Origin: Paenibacillus periandrae
Lineage (GTDB): Bacteria > Bacillota > Bacilli > Paenibacillales > NBRC-103111
NCBI RefSeq assembly: GCF_022458865.1
Contig: NZ_JAJNMU010000014.1
Location: 186,001 to 250,000, forward strand
Length of the DNA: 64,000 nucleotides
Reading direction: 5' to 3'
The notes beneath the pieces were generated by a model. The model was given only the letters and a program-made list of their open reading frames with translations, was not told where the DNA came from and searched no databases. The translations under genes and the position numbers were made by a program. Positions 44,677 through 52,898 of this stretch are shown here, in pieces. Numbering within the stretch: position 1 is the stretch's first letter; every line of letters starts with the position of its first letter.

Positions 44677-47001
44677 CTAACGATTCGAAATTCGATACTG
44701 CTTCGGCGACATGCCTACATAACGCTGAAAGGCCCGGTTCAAATTCCGTTCCGAATACCCGACCACCTCGGCAATTTCCATCACACTCAGATCGGTATCC
44801 TGCAGCGATTGCTTCGCCTTCTCCACCTTGTATTCAGTCAAATATTCAATAAACGCGACGCCAACCTCCTTTTTGAACATGCGGCTCAAATAGGAAGGAC
44901 TCATCCCGATCATCTCGGCACTTTCGATCAGGGAATGATTGGCACCGGGATTTTCGCGGATATGCTTACATACTTTCTGAATGGCGATTTTGACACTTTT
45001 TTTACGAAATTCTTCAGTAAGCTGTTGATACAATGGAAAAATAATCTCAATGTACCATTCATAGATTTCACGTGCAGTTTGCCTTGCCTTGAGCTGATCA
45101 AACCAGTTGCCCTCCAACGAATCGATCACGCCCGGCCCCTGCTCCTCCAATGATTGAATAATCGAAGAAAGCAGCACATGATAGCACTGATAGATCGTAT
45201 TGTAGGAGCCGGAATCGCGCAAGGTTTTGGCAAATTCGTTCAAGCCCTTCTCCGCATACACAAGCTCGCCTCTGGACAAAGCTTCGACAATGACCTTTTC
45301 CTGTTCACGAGGATAGAAAAATAACGATTGCTTCGCTGAAGGCTCCAGCTCGTCAAAAAATAAAATGGCCTGCGAATCACTGAAAATCCGGTTTTGCAAA
45401 GCTGCCTGAGCCTCATGATAGCCATCCGATAATCGCGTGATGTCCATATAAATACCGCCAACGCCATTGGATACCGAGAAGGATAAGTATTTGTTAAGAG
45501 CTTCCTTGATCTCCTCGGCAAACGTCCGTGTCAGCAGCAGAATCCGTTCTCTCGGTACGCTTTCATCAAAGTGCAGAATGGTGATGCTTTCCCGCTCATT
45601 GTGCTCGACAACATAGCCATTTAGCTGGGATTTGGTCAGCAGCTCCTTGATTACATTCATGACCGCAAACAGAACAATAGCTCCTTCATTGGGCAAAAAG
45701 CGCTTTTCTTTAAATAAATTTTCAACAATCGTGATCAATACAACAAACGAGCCCTTTGTCGGGATTTGAAAATCAGCACAGTCCCGCAGCAGCGATTCAC
45801 CGCTTCCCGTGAAGCCCTTCAGAAACTTTCTCAACAGCTGGTCTCTAAGGTTAGGTCGTGTTTTTTGCATATACGTTTCCAACGCCAACGCTTGCTCGTT
45901 CAAATGACCCAGACACGATTTCAAGAACTCAATTTCATTGCCCTGCTGCTTGATCGACCGTCCACCCTGCAGGTTCTCTCCATATTTGATCAAATTCTCG
46001 ATCGGATTATAAATCCTTCTGGAAGCAAAGAACGTCAGCAGCAGGCCAACAATGAGAAAAACCGCTACCGTAAATACAATCAGCCACCGAATCCAGCTGA
46101 CCTGCTGCAGCAATTCGTGCTCGGGAAGCAGGGAAATATAAGTTCTGCCCAACAGCGATCTCTGAAAAACGGCTATATAGGAATCGCCATTTTGAGCTTT
46201 AATCAGATATTGCCCGGAGCTCGTTTCGTCTTCCAAAATATCCGTCAGTCCCACCGTATCGCCAGCCAGCTTGCCCCAAGTCAAATCATTGGTGGAATGT
46301 AAAATAATTTTGTTATTGGAGTCCAGTATAAGCAGGGATTGGTTTTTGGAATAGGTTGAATAACCCGTCAAATTATTTTTGAGCACCTCTTCCTTCACAT
46401 GAACGAGCAGTGCACCCTGAGGCTGGCCTGAGGGAAGAATCGGCAGTCTGCGGAAATACGTAATGTATCCGTTTACAGCCGCATCGGGAAGATAAACCCA
46501 GCCTGCCGGAACATTCATATTCAGAGCGGCATCCAGATCGCTGCGGCTTTTGTAATTATCGTAGGTCACATAACCATAATTCTGTGCGAGCACAATCCCG
46601 GATAAAGCTTCATAAAAAACAATATCATCGATAAGATTATTGGAATTTTTGTGTATCAGGAACAGATCCTGAACCCCACTCTGCTGAAACCAATCGGTTT
46701 TAAAGCCCGGCTTGCCGATATTATCCTTCACAACCGAACTGATCGATATTTTCAGAGAATCGTGCTCGACACTCGTCATCAGATTCTCCATACGATCCTT
46801 CATCAGCACCAATGCAGCCTTGTTGTCTTCTTTAAATTGATCGCTCACTTTAACAATCGAAAAATGATAGTAAGCGCTACCAGCAATAATTATGGGAATA
46901 GATACTGTCAAGCAGCCAAACCAAATCAACCGTCTAAAATAATTCGTTCGCGGCAGCAGCGAGAAAAAAGTTCTTTGTATGAAATCCAGGCATCTTCTCA
47001 T
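44677..47001 (-). CDS. Membrane-anchored AraC-family sensor-regulator of the dha/PhyH locus
   Basis: A protein of 774 residues. A first membrane helix near 20-45 (IWFGCLTVSIPIIIAGSAYY), an extracellular sensory region of about 250 residues, a second helix (WLIVFTVAVFLIVGLLLTFF), a cytoplasmic linker region, and a C-terminal AraC double helix-turn-helix (AEMIGMSPSYLSRMFKKEVG, then AEVVGYSERNLNRAFQRYVG). The ATG at 47001 follows CAGGGGAGTGCACCA; the open frame upstream to 47124 lacks a site and would cross the hairpin at 47091. It lies between the importer operon and the dha operon and is the best candidate for the activator of the shared promoter block. Confidence 0.88.
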   Translation of the reverse strand: MRRCLDFIQRTFFSLLPRTNYFRRLIWFGCLTVSIPIIIAGSAYYHFSIVKVSDQFKEDNKAALVLMKDRMENLMTSVEHDSLKISISSVVKDNIGKPGFKTDWFQQSGVQDLFLIHKNSNNLIDDIVFYEALSGIVLAQNYGYVTYDNYKSRSDLDAALNMNVPAGWVYLPDAAVNGYITYFRRLPILPSGQPQGALLVHVKEEVLKNNLTGYSTYSKNQSLLILDSNNKIILHSTNDLTWGKLAGDTVGLTDILEDETSSGQYLIKAQNGDSYIAVFQRSLLGRTYISLLPEHELLQQVSWIRWLIVFTVAVFLIVGLLLTFFASRRIYNPIENLIKYGENLQGGRSIKQQGNEIEFLKSCLGHLNEQALALETYMQKTRPNLRDQLLRKFLKGFTGSGESLLRDCADFQIPTKGSFVVLITIVENLFKEKRFLPNEGAIVLFAVMNVIKELLTKSQLNGYVVEHNERESITILHFDESVPRERILLLTRTFAEEIKEALNKYLSFSVSNGVGGIYMDITRLSDGYHEAQAALQNRIFSDSQAILFFDELEPSAKQSLFFYPREQEKVIVEALSRGELVYAEKGLNEFAKTLRDSGSYNTIYQCYHVLLSSIIQSLEEQGPGVIDSLEGNWFDQLKARQTAREIYEWYIEIIFPLYQQLTEEFRKKSVKIAIQKVCKHIRENPGANHSLIESAEMIGMSPSYLSRMFKKEVGVAFIEYLTEYKVEKAKQSLQDTDLSVMEIAEVVGYSERNLNRAFQRYVGMSPKQYRISNR

Positions 47002-47090
47002 TGGTGCACTCCCCTGACCGATGGATGGTATTCCATGTAACTGAATTATAACAAAATTAGCTGAATATCGCCATAAAACAGCAATATTGC

Positions 47091-47120
47091 GGCCACCGGA
47101 AAGCCTTCGTTCCGGTGGCC
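47091..47120. terminator. Strong hairpin between the binding protein and AraC genes
   Basis: GGCCACCGGAA / TTCCGGTGGCC is a perfect 11-base stem with an 8-base loop. It follows the binding-protein stop codon. The downstream T content is modest (TTGCTGTTTT), so it may be a leaky terminator that limits AraC expression from the importer operon. Confidence 0.65.
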
Positions 47121-47148
47121 ACAATGGGCTCGATCACATATAATTGTA

Positions 47149-48708
47149 TTATTTACCAGTAAATGTTTTGTAGGCATCGCTGAATTCTTTGAATGCCTTT
47201 TTCATTTCAGGTAAAGCTCTCAGCTTGGCTGTATAAGCTTTAAACTCATCCATGGAAATTTGGCCAACAATCGCTTTAGCCTCCATCGTTTTCCATTCGC
47301 TTTCATATTTGGGCCAAGTATTCAACCAGGTCGGAGAAATGATACCTCTGAAAGGGTCTACCAAGCCAAGCTCATCGAATTTTTCGACCTCTTTTATTTT
47401 CGCATCGTTAAATGCTTTTGAACCGGAAGCACTGATGACCTTGCCCCACTTGGAGTAAGCCAACACGCCTGCGCCTTTACTGGTTACGTTGACTTCCTTC
47501 ACGCCCTGCTCCGTCAGCGTTTTCTGTCCATCTACCACTTTGTAGTGGACGCCTTCAATACCATAGTATGCAAAATCGGTCATCTCTTGGGACGCGGTTT
47601 GCTCCAAATATTTCAGCAATTGCTTCACTCTGGCTTCTGGTACTTTCTTGGAAATGTAGTATCCGCCGGATACACCTGTTTGCAGCTCCAGTGCATAATC
47701 GCCTTTAGGCCCTTTTAACATCAGATTCAAAATTTTGGCATCCGGCTGCGTCTTTCTGTTTTCCTTCTCCCACTCGTCATCCCACCAGATACTGTTCGTA
47801 TAGGAAGCCGCTTTGCCCGTTCTGAACAATTCCTCGTTCTGGGTTCTCTTCATAACCGAAAATTCCTTCGGCAATCCGCCGTCGGTGTACATTTGACGGA
47901 AATAGGCAATCATATCATCCCACTGCGGCGTCAGTCTCGTTTCGATCATGCCGCCCTCTTCATTATACGTAGGATTCAATGCACCGAAACCAGCTGCAAA
48001 CAAGTTTGTTCCGTCATCTACAACAACACCTTGGCCGATGATGCCAAGCGTATCCTTTTTGCCATTACCATCCAGATCGGCATCGGTAATTTTTTTCAAT
48101 GCCGCTGCATACTCATCCAATGTGGTTGGAACTGGAATGTTCAGCTTATCCAGCCAGTCCTTACGGATTTTCAGGCCCAGATCGACACGGGAACGGGAGC
48201 GTGGCAGCGCATACACTTTTCCGTCAACGGACAAATATTTGAGTGCATCCTTTGCCAGATTGTTTTTCAGGTTCGGGTATTCTTTGAAATCCCCCAGGAA
48301 AGGACCCAAATCCCAGAAAGCGCCGTTCTTGGCTGCATTGATCAGTGACGGTCTGTTCGCATTCGGGGAGGACAGGATTTCCGGAAGATCGCCGGAGGCC
48401 AGTACCAAATCCATTTTCGTATCGATATCTCCGGACGGCACCCATTCCATTTCCAGCTTGGAATTTGTGCGTTTTTGCCACTCCGTCCAATAAGCATTAT
48501 TCATATCAGGCGCATCGTTATACAAGCCTGCGAAAATTTTGACAGTTAGCGGCTTCTCTGCTTCAGCAGCTTTGGGCGCTGCCTTAGGATCTGCTGCAGG
48601 TGCAGCAGTCTTCGAGCCACTGCCGCCGTCCGAACAAGCCGCCAGCATCGAAATGGCTAATAAGCAGGACAAGCTCATGGACAATCTTTTCACGTGTAGT
48701 GGTTTCAT
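47149..48708 (-). CDS. Sugar ABC importer solute-binding lipoprotein
   Basis: A protein of 519 residues with a lipoprotein signal; the lipobox MLAAC gives Cys 25, followed by an Ala/Lys-rich linker. Typical LplA-like stretches are WTEWQKRTNSKLEMEWVPSG, DADLDGNGKKDTLGIIGQG (calcium loop) and YYGIEGVHYKVVDG. It binds the substrate of the permeases encoded upstream (48735-50743). The ATG follows AGGGGGATTTAACAA. Co-regulation with dhaK suggests that the substrate feeds into dihydroxyacetone-type intermediates; this is inference. Confidence 0.88.
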   Translation of the reverse strand: MKPLHVKRLSMSLSCLLAISMLAACSDGGSGSKTAAPAADPKAAPKAAEAEKPLTVKIFAGLYNDAPDMNNAYWTEWQKRTNSKLEMEWVPSGDIDTKMDLVLASGDLPEILSSPNANRPSLINAAKNGAFWDLGPFLGDFKEYPNLKNNLAKDALKYLSVDGKVYALPRSRSRVDLGLKIRKDWLDKLNIPVPTTLDEYAAALKKITDADLDGNGKKDTLGIIGQGVVVDDGTNLFAAGFGALNPTYNEEGGMIETRLTPQWDDMIAYFRQMYTDGGLPKEFSVMKRTQNEELFRTGKAASYTNSIWWDDEWEKENRKTQPDAKILNLMLKGPKGDYALELQTGVSGGYYISKKVPEARVKQLLKYLEQTASQEMTDFAYYGIEGVHYKVVDGQKTLTEQGVKEVNVTSKGAGVLAYSKWGKVISASGSKAFNDAKIKEVEKFDELGLVDPFRGIISPTWLNTWPKYESEWKTMEAKAIVGQISMDEFKAYTAKLRALPEMKKAFKEFSDAYKTFTGK

Positions 48709-48734
48709 TTGTTAAATCCCCCTCATCATTTGTG

Positions 48735-49616
48735 TTAACCTTTAACTGATCCTAACATAACTCCCTTGGCAAAGTGCTTCTGCAAAAACGGGTACACGAA
48801 CAGGATTGGTGCCATTGCAAGCATAATGGAAGCCATCCGAATCGTTTCCTGAGGTACCGCACGGGAATCGCCTCCCGCACCAGCCTGACCTACACCATTG
48901 GAATCAGAATCGATTACCAATGTTTTAATCAGGACCTGCAGTGTCCACTTCTTGGAATCGGACAAGTAAATCAGCGCATTAAAATAAGTGTTCCAATAGG
49001 ATACGGCGAAAAATAGCGTGAAGGCTGCAATCGCCGGCATGGATAAAGGAATAACGATTCTCAGGAATACGCCAATATCGGTGCATCCATCGATCCGTGC
49101 GGAGTCTTCCAATTCCGCAGGCAAAGATTCAAAGAAGCTCTTGATAACAATCAAGCTCCACGCGCTTGTTAAGCTCGGCCATATTAAGCTCCAAAGTGAG
49201 TTAATTAATCCTAATTCCTTAACCAGGATATAGCCGGGTACAATCCCCGCATTGAATACGAGTGTGAAGACAACCGCGCTCAGCATAAAATTCCGACCAG
49301 GCATTGCTTTTTTTGTAAGCGTATACGCGAGAGTGAACGAACAAACAATACTCAGCGCTGTACCGATAACGGTAATAAATATCGTGTTGCTCAGAGAGTT
49401 CAGAAAGCTGTTGGTCGACAACAAGTATTTGTAAGCAGCCAGCGACCATTGGTCCGGGAACAAATAAAATTTAAGCGGCACATACACATCAGGATCGGTG
49501 AAGGAAACACTGAATACGTAAATGAAAGGGAACACACAGACGAATGAAGTGATCGCCAGAAGCGTATAATTCACCCAATCAAAGGTGGTCATTTTCTTGC
49601 TTGCAACAAAGCTCAT
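48735..49616 (-). CDS. Sugar ABC importer permease (LplC/MalG type)
   Basis: A protein of 293 residues with six membrane segments, the coupling motif DSARIDGCTDIGVFLRIVIP and the ending KHFAKGVMLGSVKG. In the coupling loop a Cys replaces the more usual Ala in DGCTD. The ATG follows AGAAAGGAGACGTCTC. The gene is separated from its partner permease by the 171-base repeat element B. Confidence 0.9.
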   Translation of the reverse strand: MSFVASKKMTTFDWVNYTLLAITSFVCVFPFIYVFSVSFTDPDVYVPLKFYLFPDQWSLAAYKYLLSTNSFLNSLSNTIFITVIGTALSIVCSFTLAYTLTKKAMPGRNFMLSAVVFTLVFNAGIVPGYILVKELGLINSLWSLIWPSLTSAWSLIVIKSFFESLPAELEDSARIDGCTDIGVFLRIVIPLSMPAIAAFTLFFAVSYWNTYFNALIYLSDSKKWTLQVLIKTLVIDSDSNGVGQAGAGGDSRAVPQETIRMASIMLAMAPILFVYPFLQKHFAKGVMLGSVKG

Positions 49617-49642
49617 GAGACGTCTCCTTTCTAAAATAGTAC

Positions 49643-49813
49643 GTGTTCAAAAAGTCTACTTTTCAGCACCGAGAAGGTTGCATGAAGGTGATAATAAGGA
49701 GCGGAGTTTAGGAAAATCCTAAATGAGCACCGCAGTTTGAACCTGAATGCAAGATTCGATGCCGAGTACGCTTCCTATATGACATCGTGATCAAAAGTGG
49801 GCTTTTTAAACAA
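49643..49813. repeat. Repeat element B (inverted-repeat element, 171 bases)
   Basis: The left end TTCAAAAAGTCTACTTTTCA and the right end TGATCAAAAGTGGGCTTTTT are imperfect inverted copies of each other. Inside lies the palindrome TTTAGGAAAATCCTAAA (49707-49723) flanked by GCGGAG and GAGCACCGC. No open frame of interest. It is unrelated in sequence to element A and lies between two co-transcribed permease genes. Confidence 0.7.
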
Positions 49814-49816
49814 CCT

Positions 49817-50743
49817 CTAATATATACCGTCTTGGCCCATCTTTTTAACGGTATAATTGGATGCTAACACCAACACCAAACCAACCAAGCCCTTAAACAT
49901 CCCAACCGTAACCCCTACACTGATCTGGCCTTTAAGGATACCATGTGTGTATGCATACGTATCAAAAACCTCAGCAACCGACATCACCAGTGGATTTAAC
50001 ATCAGCAGTACTTGCTCAAAGCCGACATCCGCCATATGACCCAGACGCAGAATCAACAAAATAATAATCGTCGGACGAATAGCCGGAAGCGTAATATGCC
50101 AGATTTGCCGAAACCGGCTGGCTCCGTCAACAACAGCTGCTTCATAACGCTGAGGATCAACGCCTGCCATCGCTGCCAGGAAAATAATCGTCCCCCATCC
50201 CGCTTCTTTCCACATATTTTGAAACGTGATAAGCCCCCAAAAGTAGTTAGGATTGGATAAAAACAAAATACGCTCATAACCTGCATCACTTAGGAGTTTG
50301 TTGATAATACCGATTTCCGAGGAGAAAATAAAGAACGTCATACTGACCACGACCACCCAGGATAAAAAATGGGGCAGATACACGATCGACTGGTTAATTT
50401 TTTTGAATACTTCACTTCTCACTTCATTGAGCATGAGGGATAGAAAGATGGGTAATGGAAACATCAGAATCAGACCGAATATATTGATGGCAAACGTGTT
50501 TCGTAACATGAGGTAAAAATTTTCGTCTGCGAACAATTCCTTGAAATGCTTGATACCGACCCATTCAGCGCCAGCGAAGCCTGTATAGGGGTTGTATTCA
50601 AAGAATGCCAGGAGCAAGCCCCACATCGGAACGAATTTAAATAATAGGAAATATAAAATGCCGGGCAGCGCGAGCAGGTACATGTATTTGTACTGTAAGA
50701 TACTGATCCATAACCGGGAACGCGCAGCTACACTTTTTGCCAT
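49817..50743 (-). CDS. Sugar ABC importer permease (LplB type)
   Basis: A protein of 308 residues with the LplB opening MYLLALPGILYFLLFKFVPM, six membrane segments and the coupling motif EAAVVDGASRFRQIWHITLP. The ATG follows AGAGGTGGACTT. It is preceded by the UPF0303 gene with a gap of ten bases and forms the channel with the 48735-49616 product. As in the other two importers here, no ATPase gene accompanies it. Confidence 0.9.
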   Translation of the reverse strand: MAKSVAARSRLWISILQYKYMYLLALPGILYFLLFKFVPMWGLLLAFFEYNPYTGFAGAEWVGIKHFKELFADENFYLMLRNTFAINIFGLILMFPLPIFLSLMLNEVRSEVFKKINQSIVYLPHFLSWVVVVSMTFFIFSSEIGIINKLLSDAGYERILFLSNPNYFWGLITFQNMWKEAGWGTIIFLAAMAGVDPQRYEAAVVDGASRFRQIWHITLPAIRPTIIILLILRLGHMADVGFEQVLLMLNPLVMSVAEVFDTYAYTHGILKGQISVGVTVGMFKGLVGLVLVLASNYTVKKMGQDGIY

Positions 50744-50753
50744 AAGTCCACCT

Positions 50754-51239
50754 CTATTTTGCTGTATTCACAAATTCCTTCAGTACCGAAGTGACTAGTT
50801 GATGATCTTGCTCCTGCGGAAGACCTGATACGGTAACGGAGCCTACAACGCCTACACCTTCAATTATGATGGGAAATGACCCGCCAACCGCCGCGTATTC
50901 ATTGGGATCTACAAAGCCCCATTCCAGCATCGTAATTTGCTTCGATTTGAGTAGAACACTCATGTAGTAAGAGCTGCGGCCAAACTGGTTGACCACATTG
51001 CTTTTACGTTTCACCCATTGCGCATTATTCAAGGTCTTGCCTTCCATCGCACAGTGAAAGATCGACTGTCCATTCTTCGTAATATCGACCAGAATCGATT
51101 TATGCTCGGATGCAGCCTTCGCTACGATTCTACAGCCGATTTCAAAAGCCATTTGATTCGTAAATGTCTTAAATTGCAATTCCTGCTCTTCCTGTAAGAG
51201 CTGCTCCAATAATGCTGTGCAATCTTCCAATTTGAACAC
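50754..51239 (-). CDS. UPF0303 family (heme-degrading-domain-like) protein
   Basis: A protein of 161 residues matching the UPF0303 family: AFEIGCRIVAKA, ILVDITKNGQSIFHCAM, WVKRKSNVVNQFGRSSYYMS, YAAVGGSFPIII and GSVTVSGLPQEQDHQLV. The fold is that of GlcG/HbpS-like proteins, but a biochemical role is not established. The GTG at 51239 has only a weak site (GGGAT). Its position inside the importer operon suggests a role in the same pathway. The 180 bases upstream, up to repeat element A copy 3, show no gene that I can support. Confidence 0.82.
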   Translation of the reverse strand: MFKLEDCTALLEQLLQEEQELQFKTFTNQMAFEIGCRIVAKAASEHKSILVDITKNGQSIFHCAMEGKTLNNAQWVKRKSNVVNQFGRSSYYMSVLLKSKQITMLEWGFVDPNEYAAVGGSFPIIIEGVGVVGSVTVSGLPQEQDHQLVTSVLKEFVNTAK

Positions 51240-51421
51240 ATCCCAATCTTTGAGTGGCTGACAAACTGCTGCACCGTCCTTTCGTCAGGGGCTGCAAAAA
51301 GACGGATGCACGTTTGTCCGAGATTAACTGTAAGGATTACAAATCCATGCCTTCCACAGTGACTGCATATCACCAAAATTTCCAGCCATACAGCACACTT
51401 GTTTGTTCGCGGAACTTCTAG

Positions 51422-51620
51422 AAGTCCGGTGAATAAGTCTCGCTGCACGGCCAAATATCCCTCCGGGGTAGTGCTTACGAAGCCAGTTTGCTTTCGCAAA
51501 CTCTCAGCTGTTGAAATCGTGAAATTGGATGAGATTAAGCGGTTTATTCACGATTTCAAAGGCGAACGCTTACGCTTCTCCAGGATCATTTGGCCGCTGC
51601 GCTCGTTCTTCACCGGACTT
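51422..51620 (+). repeat. Dispersed repeat element A, copy 3 (long form)
   Basis: 199 bases bounded by AAGTCCGGTGAATAAG and TTCACCGGACTT. It contains the hairpin module (about 51470-51508: GCTTACGAAGCCAGTTTGC, TTTCGCAAACTC) that copy 1 lacks, and the inner hairpin GAAATCGTGAA / TTCACGATTTC. Its right end touches the PhyH stop codon (51621-51623). It splits the PhyH gene from the rest of its operon. Confidence 0.88.
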
Positions 51621-52472
51621 TTAGGAATCGATTGTTGCGGCACCTTTGGACTGCTCAGGAGCATGCTCTCTTAACCAAACGCGCAGCGGCACATCGGCAT
51701 CCGTTGGAGTGTAATAACCATTCGCGTTCACGCAATCACCCAGCAGCTGGCGTTGGATCGGCGTACATTGATCCCAAAGACTTTGTACCGTCATATCATC
51801 CTTGGTTTTGATCCAGCGGTAGCCGTAGCCATAGAACAACACTTTACGTGTAATATCCGACCAGTTCGTGCTGGCTGCATGCCATAGTCTGCGGTCGAAG
51901 AATACAGCCGTTCCCGGCTTCACGCATACCGGAATCGCACCTGGGATTTGACCGACTGTCGGAATATCGATATCATCCGTCAAGTGGCTGTTCGGTACGA
52001 TGTAGAAGTTACCGCGATCCGGCTCGGAGATATCCGACAGGAAATAGGCTACTTTTAAAGAAAGTCGTGGACGCGGGTGAGATTCGATCTCCTGATTGAC
52101 GCGACCGCTGTCTTGGTGCCACGGGAACGGTTTATCATAATTTTTGGGCTGTCCTGTTGGCGGCGTCACAATCATATGACAATGATATAAGTAAATGTTC
52201 CAGCCGAGTATGCCCCATACCTTTGGAAGAACCTTTTCATAATCGACCAGCTTCAAAAACTCAGGATGGTCCGGAATAAAGTTCGGGTGGAACAACGCTT
52301 TCGTTGGATCATGACCGTTGCTCACATTTTCTTCATATATTCCATCGACGATCTCCGTCAACTTGGCAACGTGTTCTTCCGAAAGGACGTTCTCCACAAT
52401 CAAATAACCTGTTTCATCAAAAGTCTTACGCTCTTCCTCCGTCAGTCCGTACTGCAAGCATGATTTGTCCAT
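51621..52472 (-). CDS. Phytanoyl-CoA dioxygenase (PhyH) family protein
   Basis: A protein of 283 residues with the iron(II)/2-oxoglutarate dioxygenase pattern: GYLIVENVLSEEHV near the start, the His-x-Asp iron ligands in FPWHQDSGR, GNFYIVPNSHL, and the distal His in DRRLWHAAS. It should hydroxylate or oxidise a small molecule in the cytoplasm. The ATG follows GGAGGCTAACGATTC. It heads the importer operon downstream of the block shared with dhaK. Its stop codon TAA lies at the edge of repeat element A copy 3, so the C-terminus may have been altered by that insertion. Substrate unknown. Confidence 0.88.
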   Translation of the reverse strand: MDKSCLQYGLTEEERKTFDETGYLIVENVLSEEHVAKLTEIVDGIYEENVSNGHDPTKALFHPNFIPDHPEFLKLVDYEKVLPKVWGILGWNIYLYHCHMIVTPPTGQPKNYDKPFPWHQDSGRVNQEIESHPRPRLSLKVAYFLSDISEPDRGNFYIVPNSHLTDDIDIPTVGQIPGAIPVCVKPGTAVFFDRRLWHAASTNWSDITRKVLFYGYGYRWIKTKDDMTVQSLWDQCTPIQRQLLGDCVNANGYYTPTDADVPLRVWLREHAPEQSKGAATIDS

Positions 52473-52563
52473 GAATCGTTAGCCTCCATAATTTGGTTTA
52501 TGATGCTGCCCCTCAGGCTCAACCCTTTTATCTGTTATTAACCGGTGCTGCTGGGCTGATTTG

Positions 52564-52632
52564 ATTATAGGGTCATCTCGTTACAGCATAAAACTGACAA
52601 TTCATATGAATCCGGGCAGGACAATATTTGTC
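52564..52632 (-). promoter_or_regulatory. Promoter/operator block upstream of the PhyH operon (shared with 44356-44424)
   Basis: In the minus direction TATAAT (52569-52564) lies about 92 bases before the PhyH start, with GATGACCC, TTGTCAGTTT, ATTCATATGAAT and GACAAAT in the same order and spacing as upstream of dhaK. There is no good -35 box. It is probably an activator-dependent promoter of the AraC protein encoded at 44677-47001. Confidence 0.75.
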
Positions 52633-52800
52633 TAAGCCACTTTTGCTATATAAACGCTGGTAGAATGGGGATAGTGCAGGCATTTAGGCCAGAGTTATAT
52701 GGCGAATAACAATTATTGTCTAGCTAATGACGGATATTGTGTAGAGTGTTCGAAGTCTTTTTCTATACTTGAAAGGCTAATTGGAATGCCCATAAACGCA

Positions 52801-52836
52801 AAAAAAGCCCACGCCCTATGACAGGACGAGGACTAT
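52801..52836 (-). terminator. Terminator of the SLH islet
   Basis: CCTCGTCCT / AGGGCGTGG stem with one mismatch and a GTCAT loop, followed in the minus direction by CTTTTTTTGCG. It lies downstream of the small secreted-protein remnant and upstream of the PhyH promoter. Confidence 0.7.
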
Positions 52837-52898
52837 CTCTATACAATATTGCTTATCCAATTATGACAACTACATACTTGCCACATCTCATAGCCTTA

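Noticed and set aside
47002..47124. Upstream extension of the AraC sensor-regulator
   Set aside because: No ribosome binding site, crosses a strong hairpin, and the ATG at 47001 has a good site directly before the first membrane helix.
51122..51499. Minus-strand open frame of 125 codons upstream of and overlapping the UPF0303 gene
   Set aside because: It overlaps a recognised gene in another frame, starts inside element A and has no family features.
51399..51674. Plus-strand open frame of 91 codons across element A copy 3
   Set aside because: It runs from non-coding DNA through the repeat into the antisense of the PhyH gene; only the short core shared between copies is of interest.
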